Notes: generated by a model from the letters alone, not told the origin. 64,000 nt of DNA from Fidelibacterota bacterium (GCA_004124475.1 SCKK01000009.1:17837-81836); one strand, 5' to 3'; numbered from the stretch's first letter, positions 27,600-37,566 are shown. Numbers and translations are program-made.

Positions 27600-30572
27600 T
27601 CATAGCCCCGTATCAAACCCGATCACAAATCTTGAAAAATCCAATCGAGACATACTTCCTGGGGTATAACTTAAATACCATGGAAAATCCAATCGAAGTT
27701 TTACATTCGCTCCAAATAATTTTTTCTGAAAACTGAGCCCAAAACCTAAGTCCATCAACCATTTTCCCTCCAGATCATCAGCCTCGCTCCAAATAAACCC
27801 TCCATCGATAAAAGTACGAAAGGCTACCCTGGCAAATTCAACGGGTAGCTTTTTCATTCCTTCAACGGTAGTAGTAAAAACACTTTCAGCTCCTTCAAGT
27901 CCATGGTTGTAATATCCACGCAGATTGGCGTCCCCATAAAGATGTATCTGGTTGCGGAAGTATTTATCTCCAACTTTCACATTATAAAAAGATGATTCAT
28001 GCCGCAAGTATGGCTTGGAAAAATAATCTCCGGCTCCTGCTGATTGGATCGTAAACTTTTCCTGAACAGGAACTCCTAAAATGTCACTCTCCATGTGTCC
28101 TCCGATTAACCGTAGAGCCATATCAATCCCTTTAAGCGGCATATTTAGTTTTACTTCTCCAATCAATCGAGTGAAACTCCAATCACTAAATCCACCAGGC
28201 GAAGTGGAAAGCTCAAGGTTAAGTCCACCACCTTTACCTTCCATGTTAGCGCTGACGCCATACTTCCCATAAAACACCACAACCTTCCCCGGTTCATATA
28301 GATCGGTATATCCTGAGCTATCAGCGTCTGTAACATAGAACCCTACATTTAAAGCTTGCGTTGGAGGAAAATTATAATAATTGTACCAACGATAATTAAG
28401 ATTGACCCCTGTTCCCTCTACCCCTTCAAGAGAGTAATACCAGGTTGATGTCTTTAATAATGGAGATAGAGATTGGAAAGTGGTGTTGTAATAAGCTTCC
28501 CCAAATACTTTTTCAGATACTGATCCCATCGTAACGGAGACACTAAGTTTACTCAGTGATCCATAGGTACGACTCAGAGAAATTCCAGGCTTGATTCCAT
28601 CTTTTACATGATACCAAAGGATTGGATTCCACTTTACCACATATGCACCTCTCGGCTGATAATTCATTCCAGGCAAGTTAAAAACAAATTTATGAGGGAA
28701 AATACCGGATGTATTATTTCGCAAGTCAACATCGTGAGTCCAATTGTCTGGATCAAGTACAATCTTTTTGGGTTCACTTGGAACGGTAAAAGTAAACTCG
28801 TCTTTCCATCGGTACAGATGATTTGTCCATCGAACCCTCGAAGTATCTCCATTAGTAAGATATACATCAATGTCCAACGGGGAAAAGATATTACTCTTAT
28901 TTACTATATTCAAGGTGACTTCAAAACCACCATCATCGTTACGCTTCTTTTCCCACCTCTTCAGAGCATAATCCACATAGGAGGAAGAATGTAACCATTG
29001 ATCAAAAAACCAGTCCAGCTCCTGACCACTTATCTCTTCTATTACCGAGCGAAAACGATCTTCATTAGGATGTTTCAGCATCCATCGTTGGTAATAGGTT
29101 TTCATCGCACGATCAAATACGTCATCTCCTAAAAGGTATCTCAATGAATAAAGCATGAGTGCAGGTTTACTGTAGGCATTCATGCGATAACTGCCATACC
29201 CACCAAATGATGATGAAGGCTTGGCTATGGGCTCATTGTATTTGCTGGTTATATATCGGTTGATCTGCCACTGCGTACTTTCAAACCTTGATGTAAACTT
29301 CCACCATTTTTTCTCAAAATCTCCGTAACGTGTTGAATTTTCGAAATCAATGCCAAAGGGAGGATACCGGGTATTCATGTACCATGCTGTCTGGAATGTA
29401 GTAAAACCTTCATCCAACCAAGCCTCGTCCACCTCGTTATTTCCAAGAATCCCGAAAAACCAGATATGCCCTATCTCATGAACGATGAGTCCCTCACTCT
29501 CTCTTGCGTTCATCACCAACATAGGATATTCCATCCCTCCTCCCAAAAGACCATGCGTGACTGTTACTTGAGGATATGGATAAGAACCGAATTGTGTACT
29601 TAGCCATTCTACCGCCCGTTCTGATCTTTCCCGCACAACCTTTGTCCATTTTTCGCCAACAGATTTGTTGTAGAGGACATGGACATCAATGCCATTCCAT
29701 GATCCATATTCATAAACAAATGTAGGGGATGTAATCCATGCAAAGTCGTGAACGTTCTCTGCGTGAAAAGACACAATCCGTCTGGCAGCAGAATCGACTA
29801 CGGTAGAATCTAATCCATCAACCCACTTAGAAAAATCCAAACTGGTGTCAACCGTCACTGCTTCCCAGCCAGGGTCTCCTTCAACCACCACACCGGTAGC
29901 TCCTACGATGAAATGCTCAGGGATATCAATAGTAACGTCAAAAGTACCGAACTCACCATAAAATTCTCCCATGGCATGAAAGGGTACATTATGCCATCCC
30001 TTTTCATCGTAAACTACCAGCTTTGGATACCACTGAGCAAAATCGTATTGATCACCCTTGTAACCTGCCCTGCCTTCATGTTCCCTAACCTTGTGTTCCC
30101 AATTCAGATGAAAAAACAGTGTATCCTCCGGTAGTAAAGGCGATAATAAATCCGCAGATAAGATGGTGTCATCCACCTTGAATTCCAGTGAATCTTTTAT
30201 ATCACTCTTGCCAACATAAAAATCCTTAACTTTTATATAACTTGGATTATCTTCAGATATCCCACCTGAATAATAAACCGTTTCATATTCTCTATGTTTC
30301 ACCGATCCCTCTTGGAACGCATTGGGATAAAGATGCATGTAAATTCGATCCAATGTATCTGGGGAGTTATTCACATAGGTTATAGATGTCTTGCCTGAAA
30401 GAAGATGTTCTTCTGGGTCTAGTGAAACGTTCATTTGATAGTGAACCCACTGCTGCCAGTAGTCATTGTCACCAGCAAAAAGGAAGAGTGAAGCTAAGAT
30501 AGTGGTTATAAATATGGATTTATAGGATAAATTGGATTTATTATACATAACTGTCATCACCCTCATAATCAT
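27600..30572 (-). CDS. M1-family zinc metallopeptidase with C-terminal barrel-like region
   Basis: 990 aa. Several in-frame Met lie near the start, so the true start could be up to 10 codons later. A signal sequence (ITTILASLFLFAG) leads into an M1-type N domain. The catalytic site is VHEIGHIWF...EAWLDEGFTTF (HExxH-18-E, near residue 365) with GGGMEYP as the exopeptidase GxMEN-like motif. After about residue 640 the sequence is rich in alternating Tyr/Ser/Leu strands (GVNLNYRWYNYYNFPPTQALN) and ends in Phe-x-Gly-Leu-like strands. This suggests an outer-membrane or surface-associated barrel domain. Aminopeptidase activity is the family expectation. Confidence 0.88.
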   Translation of the reverse strand: MIMRVMTVMYNKSNLSYKSIFITTILASLFLFAGDNDYWQQWVHYQMNVSLDPEEHLLSGKTSITYVNNSPDTLDRIYMHLYPNAFQEGSVKHREYETVYYSGGISEDNPSYIKVKDFYVGKSDIKDSLEFKVDDTILSADLLSPLLPEDTLFFHLNWEHKVREHEGRAGYKGDQYDFAQWYPKLVVYDEKGWHNVPFHAMGEFYGEFGTFDVTIDIPEHFIVGATGVVVEGDPGWEAVTVDTSLDFSKWVDGLDSTVVDSAARRIVSFHAENVHDFAWITSPTFVYEYGSWNGIDVHVLYNKSVGEKWTKVVRERSERAVEWLSTQFGSYPYPQVTVTHGLLGGGMEYPMLVMNARESEGLIVHEIGHIWFFGILGNNEVDEAWLDEGFTTFQTAWYMNTRYPPFGIDFENSTRYGDFEKKWWKFTSRFESTQWQINRYITSKYNEPIAKPSSSFGGYGSYRMNAYSKPALMLYSLRYLLGDDVFDRAMKTYYQRWMLKHPNEDRFRSVIEEISGQELDWFFDQWLHSSSYVDYALKRWEKKRNDDGGFEVTLNIVNKSNIFSPLDIDVYLTNGDTSRVRWTNHLYRWKDEFTFTVPSEPKKIVLDPDNWTHDVDLRNNTSGIFPHKFVFNLPGMNYQPRGAYVVKWNPILWYHVKDGIKPGISLSRTYGSLSKLSVSVTMGSVSEKVFGEAYYNTTFQSLSPLLKTSTWYYSLEGVEGTGVNLNYRWYNYYNFPPTQALNVGFYVTDADSSGYTDLYEPGKVVVFYGKYGVSANMEGKGGGLNLELSTSPGGFSDWSFTRLIGEVKLNMPLKGIDMALRLIGGHMESDILGVPVQEKFTIQSAGAGDYFSKPYLRHESSFYNVKVGDKYFRNQIHLYGDANLRGYYNHGLEGAESVFTTTVEGMKKLPVEFARVAFRTFIDGGFIWSEADDLEGKWLMDLGFGLSFQKKLFGANVKLRLDFPWYLSYTPGSMSRLDFSRFVIGFDTGL

Positions 30573-30643
30573 GTTCCCACAGATAATCCTGTTATATTAG
30601 CTAAGGAATTAGAGAGTACACATTCGCCTGGATGTGAAACCCG

Positions 30644-31180
30644 TTATATGAATTCTTCTATGTCTTTCTTAAACAATTCATCTGAACGGTACCCTATATA
30701 TTTCCTTTGAATAACCAAATTTCGATCAATCACAAATGTGGTTGGAATACCCTGGATTCCCCCATAATCCCGTATCACTTTCGAATCACCGTACAATATT
30801 GGATAGTTGATACCAAATCTCTCTATAAACGGAAGTACCACATTTTCTCCCCGTTGGTCAAGCGAAATACCAATAATGACGAGGTCATCTTTATATTTTT
30901 TTTGAAGTTTAACAAATCCCGGAATCTCCATTTTGCAGGGTCCGCACCAGGTTGCCCAGAAGTTGAGGATGATGACTTTCCCCTTAAAATCAGAAAGGTT
31001 TACCAACTCCTCTTCAGTATTCAACAGGGAAAAGTCAGGTGCCGTAGGCGCATTTTCTTCAGTAGTGGATGGATAATTTGATTTGGATTTGGTAGATGAA
31101 ACTACATTACTAAAAATAGTACCTGCGATAAGCAATATCACCACACCAAAAGCAATAAATAAGGTACGTTTTGTCAACAC
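30644..31180 (-). CDS. TlpA/ResA-like membrane-anchored thioredoxin
   Basis: 178 aa. An N-terminal anchor (LFIAFGVVILLIAGTIF) is followed by a thioredoxin fold with active site FWATWCGPCKME, cis-Pro GIPTTFVIDR and the TlpA insert QKKYKDDLVIIGISLDQ. It reduces periplasmic disulfides, for example on apocytochromes. It lies 15 bp downstream of the truncated thioredoxin-like ORF and dsbD, so it probably shares their transcript and may be fed electrons by DsbD. Confidence 0.93.
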   Translation of the reverse strand: MLTKRTLFIAFGVVILLIAGTIFSNVVSSTKSKSNYPSTTEENAPTAPDFSLLNTEEELVNLSDFKGKVIILNFWATWCGPCKMEIPGFVKLQKKYKDDLVIIGISLDQRGENVVLPFIERFGINYPILYGDSKVIRDYGGIQGIPTTFVIDRNLVIQRKYIGYRSDELFKKDIEEFI

Positions 31181-31195
31181 AATATTCTTTCCATA

Positions 31196-31471
31196 TTATT
31201 TATTCATTGAAAAACTTGGTAAGTCAGTCAAACCTCTGTCCAAAAATTTAGTAAATTTTTCTGTATTTCGACTCAGCCCAGGGAATCTGGCAATTTCCTG
31301 GTCAATCGGTGATAAAATGACATAAAAAGGTAATTCAGCCGTACTAAACCGGTCAATTTCCATCTGCTGATTTGCATCTTTATTTGGACCTCCATCCATA
31401 AACAATTCAATAAGGATATATTGATTCCGACGAGAAACTACTTCCGGAATAGGGAAAATATTGGCTTCCAT
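31196..31471 (-). CDS. Partial thioredoxin-like domain lacking CXXC
   Basis: 91 aa from ATG 31471, 7 bp after the dsbD stop. NIFPIPEVV, YILIELFMDGG, NQQMEIDRF and LPFYVILSP match the part of DsbD-type thioredoxin domains that follows the active site (CxNCRxMEExVFxDPEV). It begins just where the Cys pair should end, and the upstream frame gives no CXXC. It could be a gene remnant or a small redox-inactive partner of the adjacent DsbD and TlpA. Confidence 0.55.
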   Translation of the reverse strand: MEANIFPIPEVVSRRNQYILIELFMDGGPNKDANQQMEIDRFSTAELPFYVILSPIDQEIARFPGLSRNTEKFTKFLDRGLTDLPSFSMNK

Positions 31472-31478
31472 CTTCGGG

Positions 31479-33788
31479 TTAAAGAGATGATACTTCGATA
31501 AGAGGTTTCATCCGTTCCAGGAATTCCTCTGGCGGAAGATATCCCACCACCCGAGTCCCGAGTACTTCATTTCCGTCGGGTCCCAAAAAAACAATTGTGG
31601 GTACACCGGAAATGTTAAATTTTTTCCGAAGCTCTTCCACAGCGGGCGCATCATAGTGAGTGAGGTCCACCTTCAGTTTTACAAAATCTTCCGTCGCCTT
31701 AAGGACTTTGGAATCGGTAAAGGTTAGCCGGTCGAGCTCGAGACACGGTATACACCAATCTGCATAAAAGTCCATGATCAAAGGCTTACTTGCTATTCGC
31801 GCTTCCTCAAGTTTTTGGGGACTATATGGCTCCCAATCCATACCCTCTTTTTGAAGTCCACGGAGAGAAATGAGACCGAACACTAATGCAACAATTCCAA
31901 CGGTCCACTGGACTCTTCTAAATGTTCGTCTCTCTTTAGCAGATTGCTGTAAAATCCCAAGATAGATTCCACCCAAGATGAGGGTGATTGGCACAACGTA
32001 GGCGGTGAGTTTAGGGAAGAAAGCAAGTCCGACATAAAACAATGCCACCCCGATCAACACCACCCCGAAAACCTTTTTTACCCACACCATCCAAATGCCC
32101 GATTTCGGAACTTTTTTCAAAAGGCCTGCAAAAGTTCCTAAAATAAGGTAGGGTGAACCGAGACCCAAGGAAAGTATAAAAAAGGCCCAGAACCCAAAAA
32201 CCGGATCTCCTTTTGTTCCAACGTATGCAAGCAAGGCAATGATTGGGGGGCCTATACAAGGAGCAGCAAATACTCCCACAATTAAACCTGAAAGATAGAT
32301 CCCTATTATTCCCGTTGTATTTGTACCACCTATTTTACTCGTCAGCCAGTAAGGCATTCGCAATTCATAAAGACCAAACATACTGAGGGCAAGCCCAAAC
32401 AGGAGCAACCCAATTCCTGACAAAACCCACGGGCTTTGCATAATTCCTCCAAACAGCCCGCCGCCCAAGGCCGCGGCTACACCAAGAACACTGTACATGG
32501 ACGCAATGCCCAAGACGTAGATGACTGCTTTAAGGAACACTCGAAACGTGTTTGTGTCTGTTTGCCCACCAAACAACGAGACTGTTACTGAAAGCATGGG
32601 ATAAACACAAGGGGTCAGATTTAGCGCTAGTCCTATAAAGAAAATCCCAAGGAATGCAAGCAGTGCCCCTTCTCTCTCAAATACAGCCGCTATCTCATTA
32701 TCCTGCGTCAACTGGGTTGAGCTACCAGAAATACCGCCGGTTTGTCCACTTACACTTGAAAAGAGTTGAGTATTTATTGGAAAAACGGACTGGTTCAATC
32801 CAACAACTTCAAACGGAATCACAACATCGATGGTAGATGGGGCAAGACAAACTTGGTCGTCACATGCTTGAACACGTAGTTTCCCTTTAATCAGACCTTC
32901 ACCCATCGATATACCTTTTGTGATCTTCAAGACGATAAAGATGGGTGAATGCCCTTCATACACGTCTAAAGCATCTTCAGCAAAATCAAACTTCACCTTT
33001 TTCGATTCAGGGTAACGAATGTCAATAACCCGAACGCCTTTTGGTAAGATAAGATTCAACTCCGTTCCAATCAGGTAATCGAATGACGGAACATGTGCGT
33101 TGACGTGCCAGCGATCTCTGATATCAAGTACGACAGCAGACTGGAATTGGGTTCCCGGATGGACTTTATCCACAGAAAGTAAAGTGGAAATATTCACCTT
33201 GGATGCACTGGTGTTCGTTGAAGGGAACACATCACTAAACTGATTTTCAATCTCCTTTAGTTGAACTTGGCTCCCTTCCACAACAAAAGATAGGGGTAAT
33301 GTCACCGTTTTGGGTGGGTAACATATGGAGGGATCACATGCCTGGTACAACAAGCCGACTTGGATAGAGTAATTCCCAGGTTGAAGTGTCGAAGCGAGTT
33401 TTACCGGCGTTTCAAATGTGACCCTTCCCTCATGGAAATGAGTTTCGGTCTGAAATCCCTCATCAAACTTTGTGATGGGATTGGGCTCCCACGTTATACC
33501 GACGGACTCTATTACATCTCCCCCATCGATAATTACTTTTGAAGCAATGGGACCTTCACTTTTTTTATTAATAGCATATATGTGAAATTTAGGGGTAATA
33601 GAGGCGGTGGTTTTAACAGTGAGAACTTCACCAGCCCTCAATACCTTTGGTTCAACTTCAGCTGAAACGGTAACGACGGATTCGATCTGTCCGGAAGCAT
33701 TTACTGTGAATAGAAAAATTCCCAGAAGAACTTTTATCAACAGATGAATGTTATTTTTAATCAGTTTTATAGTGATTTCCATATCCAT
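31479..33788 (-). CDS. dsbD: Thiol:disulfide interchange protein DsbD
   Basis: 769 aa. Signal peptide (LLIKVLLGIFLFTVNASG), two beta-sandwich DsbD-alpha-like regions (about 35-170 with CDPSICYPPKTV, and 190-330 with ACDDQVCLAPS), eight membrane helices with Cys in LNLTPCVYPML and FAAPCIGPPI, then a C-terminal thioredoxin domain with DWCIPCLELDR. It carries reducing power from cytoplasmic thioredoxin to the periplasm. It overlaps the patatin gene by 22 bp. Confidence 0.95.
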   Translation of the reverse strand: MDMEITIKLIKNNIHLLIKVLLGIFLFTVNASGQIESVVTVSAEVEPKVLRAGEVLTVKTTASITPKFHIYAINKKSEGPIASKVIIDGGDVIESVGITWEPNPITKFDEGFQTETHFHEGRVTFETPVKLASTLQPGNYSIQVGLLYQACDPSICYPPKTVTLPLSFVVEGSQVQLKEIENQFSDVFPSTNTSASKVNISTLLSVDKVHPGTQFQSAVVLDIRDRWHVNAHVPSFDYLIGTELNLILPKGVRVIDIRYPESKKVKFDFAEDALDVYEGHSPIFIVLKITKGISMGEGLIKGKLRVQACDDQVCLAPSTIDVVIPFEVVGLNQSVFPINTQLFSSVSGQTGGISGSSTQLTQDNEIAAVFEREGALLAFLGIFFIGLALNLTPCVYPMLSVTVSLFGGQTDTNTFRVFLKAVIYVLGIASMYSVLGVAAALGGGLFGGIMQSPWVLSGIGLLLFGLALSMFGLYELRMPYWLTSKIGGTNTTGIIGIYLSGLIVGVFAAPCIGPPIIALLAYVGTKGDPVFGFWAFFILSLGLGSPYLILGTFAGLLKKVPKSGIWMVWVKKVFGVVLIGVALFYVGLAFFPKLTAYVVPITLILGGIYLGILQQSAKERRTFRRVQWTVGIVALVFGLISLRGLQKEGMDWEPYSPQKLEEARIASKPLIMDFYADWCIPCLELDRLTFTDSKVLKATEDFVKLKVDLTHYDAPAVEELRKKFNISGVPTIVFLGPDGNEVLGTRVVGYLPPEEFLERMKPLIEVSSL

Positions 33789-34687
33789 TGTTTCAAACGG
33801 TATCCTATTTTTTTACGATCGGATAATTCTTTCTTGATTTCTACGATATTATTTTCAGCTGCCTTTATTCCGTTTTCTAAAAATTCCTGAACTCGATTAA
33901 ATTCAGACCAGTGTGCACCTCCAACATCAGGAGAAATTACAAAATCTGCTTTTTTTGCCAGTTCATCCGTCAATTTGACAATTGTCAAATGTTCAGACCT
34001 TGTAAGAAGTTCCATAATATTATAGTCATCAAGAATCTCCATATCCCGTCTGGCAATGTCGACAGCTATTGTAAAATTAATCTCAGAATTTGACAAGCAA
34101 TTTATCGGAAGGGGTGAAGTTACCGACCCATCCACAACAATTTGTCCATTATTATCATAGGGTGCCACATATCCTGGAATTGAAGAACTTAGAGTAACTG
34201 CTTCCACAAGATCACCCGAATCATAACTCATTTCCTCGCCTGAATTCAAGTCCGACGCTATTACCTTTAGAGGAATTTTGAGCTCAGAAAAATCTCTCAC
34301 CGGAAGAAGGTATTTCACAGCTCGAATCAACTTTCCCCTATCAATTACACCCTTTCGACTTAATGCTATATTTATCACAATCCTGTCCTTGACCAATCGA
34401 CCGAGCTGACCTATGACTGAACTTGAGACCTGTTTTTCTCTATTGATATGCTTAACTCCAATCGCTCTGAAAAGATCACTTTTTAAAAAGTCAAAATACC
34501 GCTTTTCTATCCATTGAGGATCAAGTGTGGCAGCATACATAGCACCTATGATCGCACCTGCTGATGTCCCCGATATAACGTGGATGGGTATTTTTTCCCT
34601 ATGAAGCACCTGGAGCACACCAATATGCGCCGTTCCTCGCGCACCACCCCCTCCTAAGGCTAATCCTATTTTCAACTTTCCTTTCAT
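33767..34687 (-). CDS. Patatin-like phospholipase (RssA-like)
   Basis: 306 aa with all patatin landmarks: oxyanion hole LGGGGARGTAHIG, nucleophile elbow HVISGTSAGAIIG, and the catalytic Asp in IVVDGSVTSPLP. Bacterial members of this size hydrolyse acyl lipids and are intracellular. It overlaps dsbD by 22 bp and the cyclophilin stop by 1 bp, so the three form one unit. Confidence 0.92.
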   Translation of the reverse strand: MKGKLKIGLALGGGGARGTAHIGVLQVLHREKIPIHVISGTSAGAIIGAMYAATLDPQWIEKRYFDFLKSDLFRAIGVKHINREKQVSSSVIGQLGRLVKDRIVINIALSRKGVIDRGKLIRAVKYLLPVRDFSELKIPLKVIASDLNSGEEMSYDSGDLVEAVTLSSSIPGYVAPYDNNGQIVVDGSVTSPLPINCLSNSEINFTIAVDIARRDMEILDDYNIMELLTRSEHLTIVKLTDELAKKADFVISPDVGGAHWSEFNRVQEFLENGIKAAENNIVEIKKELSDRKKIGYRLKQWIWKSL

Positions 34688-35406
34688 TATTCAGGAAGTG
34701 TAATGTTTAATTCCTTTGCTGTGGTCAACCAGACTTTCATCTTTACCGGATTATTCGGATTGTCGGCGTCATTCCCCATATACTTTGGATTCAACTTTTT
34801 TGGTGTGTCAAGATTAACAATCTTATCGGCCACATCTAACCCTTCAACGACTTCACCAAAGATAGAATATTTTCTATCCAATCGAAAGGCGTTCTCAACA
34901 CAGATAAAAAACTGACTGCTGGCGCTGTTTGGATCTTGAGATCGTGCCATAGAGACAGCGCCTCGTTTATGAGTTAACTCGTTGAATTCAGCGGGCAATA
35001 ACCAGCTATCTGGGTTAGACTGTGCAGATTTCCACGTGTCGGTAACTTTCACATCCCAGACACCATAAAATTTGCCTGCTCGCCCTCCGTTCCCATCGTT
35101 AGACCGGTCATCATCCTTCGAATTGGGGTCGCCACCTTGAATCACAAAGCCAGGAACTACACGGTGAAAGGTAGTGCCATCAAAGTATCCATCCTTTGCA
35201 AGAATCTTAAAACTTTCTACATGCTTGGGGGCTTCTTCTGCAAAAAATCGAATTACAATTCTACCAAATTCAGTTTCAATCACTGCTAATTCTTCCGACT
35301 CCTGGCCACATCCAAAAAATAACGTCATGGTAATCGCAATAAATGGTATTATGTGTTTTCTAATTAGTGTCTGTACGAAAAGTCCAGTTTTGGAAAAAGA
35401 TGTCAT
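34687..35406 (-). CDS. Cyclophilin-type peptidyl-prolyl isomerase, lipoprotein, MITE-derived start
   Basis: 239 aa from ATG 35406 (a TTG at 35418 is also in frame). A signal with lipobox LFFGCG leads to a cyclophilin domain: DGTTFHRVVPGFVIQGGDP, GAVSMARSQDPNSASSQFF and YSIFGEVVEG carry the catalytic Arg, Phe and Gln positions. The first 14 or so codons (MTSFSKTGLFVQTL) lie inside the MITE at 35365-35510 and are an in-frame read of its end. The native start was therefore probably displaced. No Shine-Dalgarno motif is visible before the ATG. Confidence 0.9.
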   Translation of the reverse strand: MTSFSKTGLFVQTLIRKHIIPFIAITMTLFFGCGQESEELAVIETEFGRIVIRFFAEEAPKHVESFKILAKDGYFDGTTFHRVVPGFVIQGGDPNSKDDDRSNDGNGGRAGKFYGVWDVKVTDTWKSAQSNPDSWLLPAEFNELTHKRGAVSMARSQDPNSASSQFFICVENAFRLDRKYSIFGEVVEGLDVADKIVNLDTPKKLNPKYMGNDADNPNNPVKMKVWLTTAKELNITLPE

Positions 35407-35510
35407 CTTTATCGCCAATTTTCCAATTGTTCGACGAAGATCTTATGAACATTCAAACTAAAAGATGACATCTTTCTTCATCCGGTTTTTTGTTTTCCGG
35501 TCAAGCACTA
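35365..35510. mobile_element. MITE-like element, copy 2
   Basis: Same ends as copy 1 (TAGTGTCTGTACG ... CCGGTCAAGCACTA), same inner AAGATGTCATCTTT arms and same ATTGTTCGACGAA centre, without the nested palindrome. Flanked by AT on both sides. It overlaps the 5' end of the cyclophilin gene. It has no coding capacity. Confidence 0.72.
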
Positions 35511-35750
35511 ATTAACGTCTCGCCTGCCTGCCGTCAGGCAGGGAATTTCTACAATTCACCGACGTGAAAGGAATGATGGATGTTGCCTGTATGTCCATTC
35601 TTCGTAGTACTACGAAAGGTGAATCAGCAGACAGAGAATATTGCATATGCAATCGACCCACTGTTCCTCCGAAGGAGTGCCTCTGGCACAATAACCCAAA
35701 ACCCATTATTCCATTATTCCAAATACGTAGCGCAGCGGAGCTATGTTCTT

Positions 35751-36323
35751 TCATACCTTTCCTGTCCTCCCTCTCGACATTAACTTTTTCCCACTTTTAC
35801 ATAAGGGGCAATCCTCCGGATTCCATGAAACAGATGGTAATCTGGTAAGCGCTACCGTCTTTTCACCGAAATCGACTCCTGATTTACTTCTATCTACGAT
35901 GCAAACAACTCCAGCTGATTCAGCGCCTGCATTTTTCACAATTCCTAATAGCTCACTAACGGAACCACCCGTTGTGACAATATCTTCCACAACGACGACC
36001 CTCTCATGACTCTTTAATGAAAATCCCCGTCGAAGCTCCAATGTGCCGTCGACTCTTTCGGCAAAAATACCGGGAGTACCTAATACTTTTGCCGTTGCAG
36101 AACTCAATAATATACCGCCTATTGCTGCCCCAAGCACCACATTAACATTGGATTCCGCAAACGGTTCAGCCATTAACTCTCCCAACCTCGACAAAACTTC
36201 AGGGTCTTCCAGGAGCCGAAACTTTTCCACATAAACATCGCTATGAAGTCCGGAAGTCAACTGGAAATGTCCCTCAAGTACAGCGCCGGTCGAGGTTAAT
36301 AATTGTCGCACTTCATCCATCAA
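35751..36323 (-). CDS. pyrE: Orotate phosphoribosyltransferase
   Basis: 190 aa. The PRPP-binding signature VVVVEDIVTTGGS is complete and the flexible catalytic loop is around RRGFSLKSHERV. It makes OMP from orotate and PRPP in UMP synthesis. The tail has CPLCKSGKK, seen in the longer PyrE type of many non-proteobacterial lineages. It pairs with pyrF, 386 bp upstream on the same strand, but repeat-rich DNA lies between. Confidence 0.94.
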   Translation of the reverse strand: MMDEVRQLLTSTGAVLEGHFQLTSGLHSDVYVEKFRLLEDPEVLSRLGELMAEPFAESNVNVVLGAAIGGILLSSATAKVLGTPGIFAERVDGTLELRRGFSLKSHERVVVVEDIVTTGGSVSELLGIVKNAGAESAGVVCIVDRSKSGVDFGEKTVALTRLPSVSWNPEDCPLCKSGKKLMSRGRTGKV

Positions 36324-36708
36324 CAGTCATATCCATATTTTGCAATATACTTTTGATTTTATGTAATTATTCAGCCTATTGGGTAGAATAAGGCTAAGGC
36401 TCCCCCTCGATCGGAGACCCTTCGAGTCACAGGTCACGAAGGACTCCCACGGAGAGTCTCTTTGGGACAACGAATGAATAAGAGAATTTCCAAAGGATCC
36501 TGCGGACAGGACGTTGTGTGTGGATATATCTTCAATAAGATTTCTTCCAAATTCAACCAAAATATCTTTTGTTTTTTCGTACGTATTCCATTCAACCTTG
36601 AAAAGGTTGGCAACCTTTTCAAGAATTTTCAGTCTCGAAGTTTCAGGACCAATCTCAAGATCCTTTGGATAATTCGAAGGATTGTTGCCATACGGGCATT
36701 TCTGTCCG
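36324..36708. other. Repeat-rich gap between pyrF and pyrE
   Basis: About 385 bp with no convincing gene. It contains GAGACCCTTCGAGTC / GACTCCCACGGAGAGTCTC palindromes, AAAGGATCCTGCGGACAGG, and CCGTTAACTAACGGATAGCC at the pyrF end, all related to short repeats elsewhere in the window. The ORFs drawn through it read these palindromes. Confidence 0.55.
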
Positions 36709-37566
36709 TTAACTAACGGATAGCCCAACGCTCTTTTCCTTCGCCTTCGCCTGTGCCTTAGCCTGAATAGTAGCGATTTTATTTTGATAATCCCTTGCGG
36801 CGTCTCCAATTGATTTTTCTGTCTGATCCCCTGCATAGAGGACGCTTCTCGATACATTGATGAGGGCAATGCCTCCTTCATTTCCTTCACGAACGGATGA
36901 TTCCAGATCTCCTCCCTGAGCGCCTATACCCGGAATAAGTAATGGCATATCCCCAGCAGCCTGTCGGATATGAGATAGTTCAGTAGGCTGAGTCGCCCCC
37001 ACGACTAATCCACAATTGTCATATTCATTCAAATCTTTCACCATTTCTACAACTTTTTGGTACAATGGATGATCATTTACAGGTTGCAATTGTAAGTCTA
37101 ATGCGCTCTTATTGGATGTCAGACAGATGACAAAAACCCCTTTTTGAGGGTTGGACAGAAATGGGAGTATGGCATCCCTTCCCATGTAGGGATTGACCGT
37201 TACCGCATCGAACCCCATCCGGTCGAAGATAGACATGGCGTAATGTTTGGCGGAATTGGAGATGTCTCCCCGCTTGGCATCTGCAATGGTAAACCGCCTT
37301 TTATCAATATATTCCACTACTTCTTCGATCCACCGAAATCCTTCCCACCCGTAATGCTCAAAAAACGCAAAATTAAGTTTATAGGCAGCTACCGAATCCA
37401 TCGTGCAATCGATCACCATTCGAGTGAAATCTTTCAGTTGTTGAAAGGTTGGTGAAGAAGCTGTGGTCATTCTTGCAGCATCAATATCCAATCCGACACA
37501 AAGGAGGGAATTAGAAGAATTCACGTGGTTTAAAAGTATTTCTTTAAAGGAATTCAAGACCCGCAA
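36709..37566 (-). CDS. pyrF: Orotidine 5'-phosphate decarboxylase
   Basis: 285 aa, the long (type 2) PyrF. The catalytic segment FTIADAKRGDISNSAKHYA holds the Asp-Lys-Asp core, LLCVGLDID is strand 1 and LLIPGIGAQGGD the phosphate site. It decarboxylates OMP to UMP. The furthest upstream start is TTG 37566; a second TTG (giving NSFKEILL) is possible, with no clear RBS for either. The last residues (AKAQAKAKEKSVGLSVS) are encoded by a dispersed repeat. Its first 94 bp and the region upstream are duplicated at 39929-40061. Confidence 0.93.
   Translation of the reverse strand: MRVLNSFKEILLNHVNSSNSLLCVGLDIDAARMTTASSPTFQQLKDFTRMVIDCTMDSVAAYKLNFAFFEHYGWEGFRWIEEVVEYIDKRRFTIADAKRGDISNSAKHYAMSIFDRMGFDAVTVNPYMGRDAILPFLSNPQKGVFVICLTSNKSALDLQLQPVNDHPLYQKVVEMVKDLNEYDNCGLVVGATQPTELSHIRQAAGDMPLLIPGIGAQGGDLESSVREGNEGGIALINVSRSVLYAGDQTEKSIGDAARDYQNKIATIQAKAQAKAKEKSVGLSVS

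Noticed and set aside
35512..35754. 80-aa minus ORF and two plus ORFs over the same bases
   Set aside because: They read through MITE and palindromic-repeat DNA and have arginine-rich, family-less translations.
36327..36890. 187-aa minus ORF between and across pyrF and pyrE
   Set aside because: It overlaps the pyrF C-terminus in another frame and otherwise reads short palindromes.
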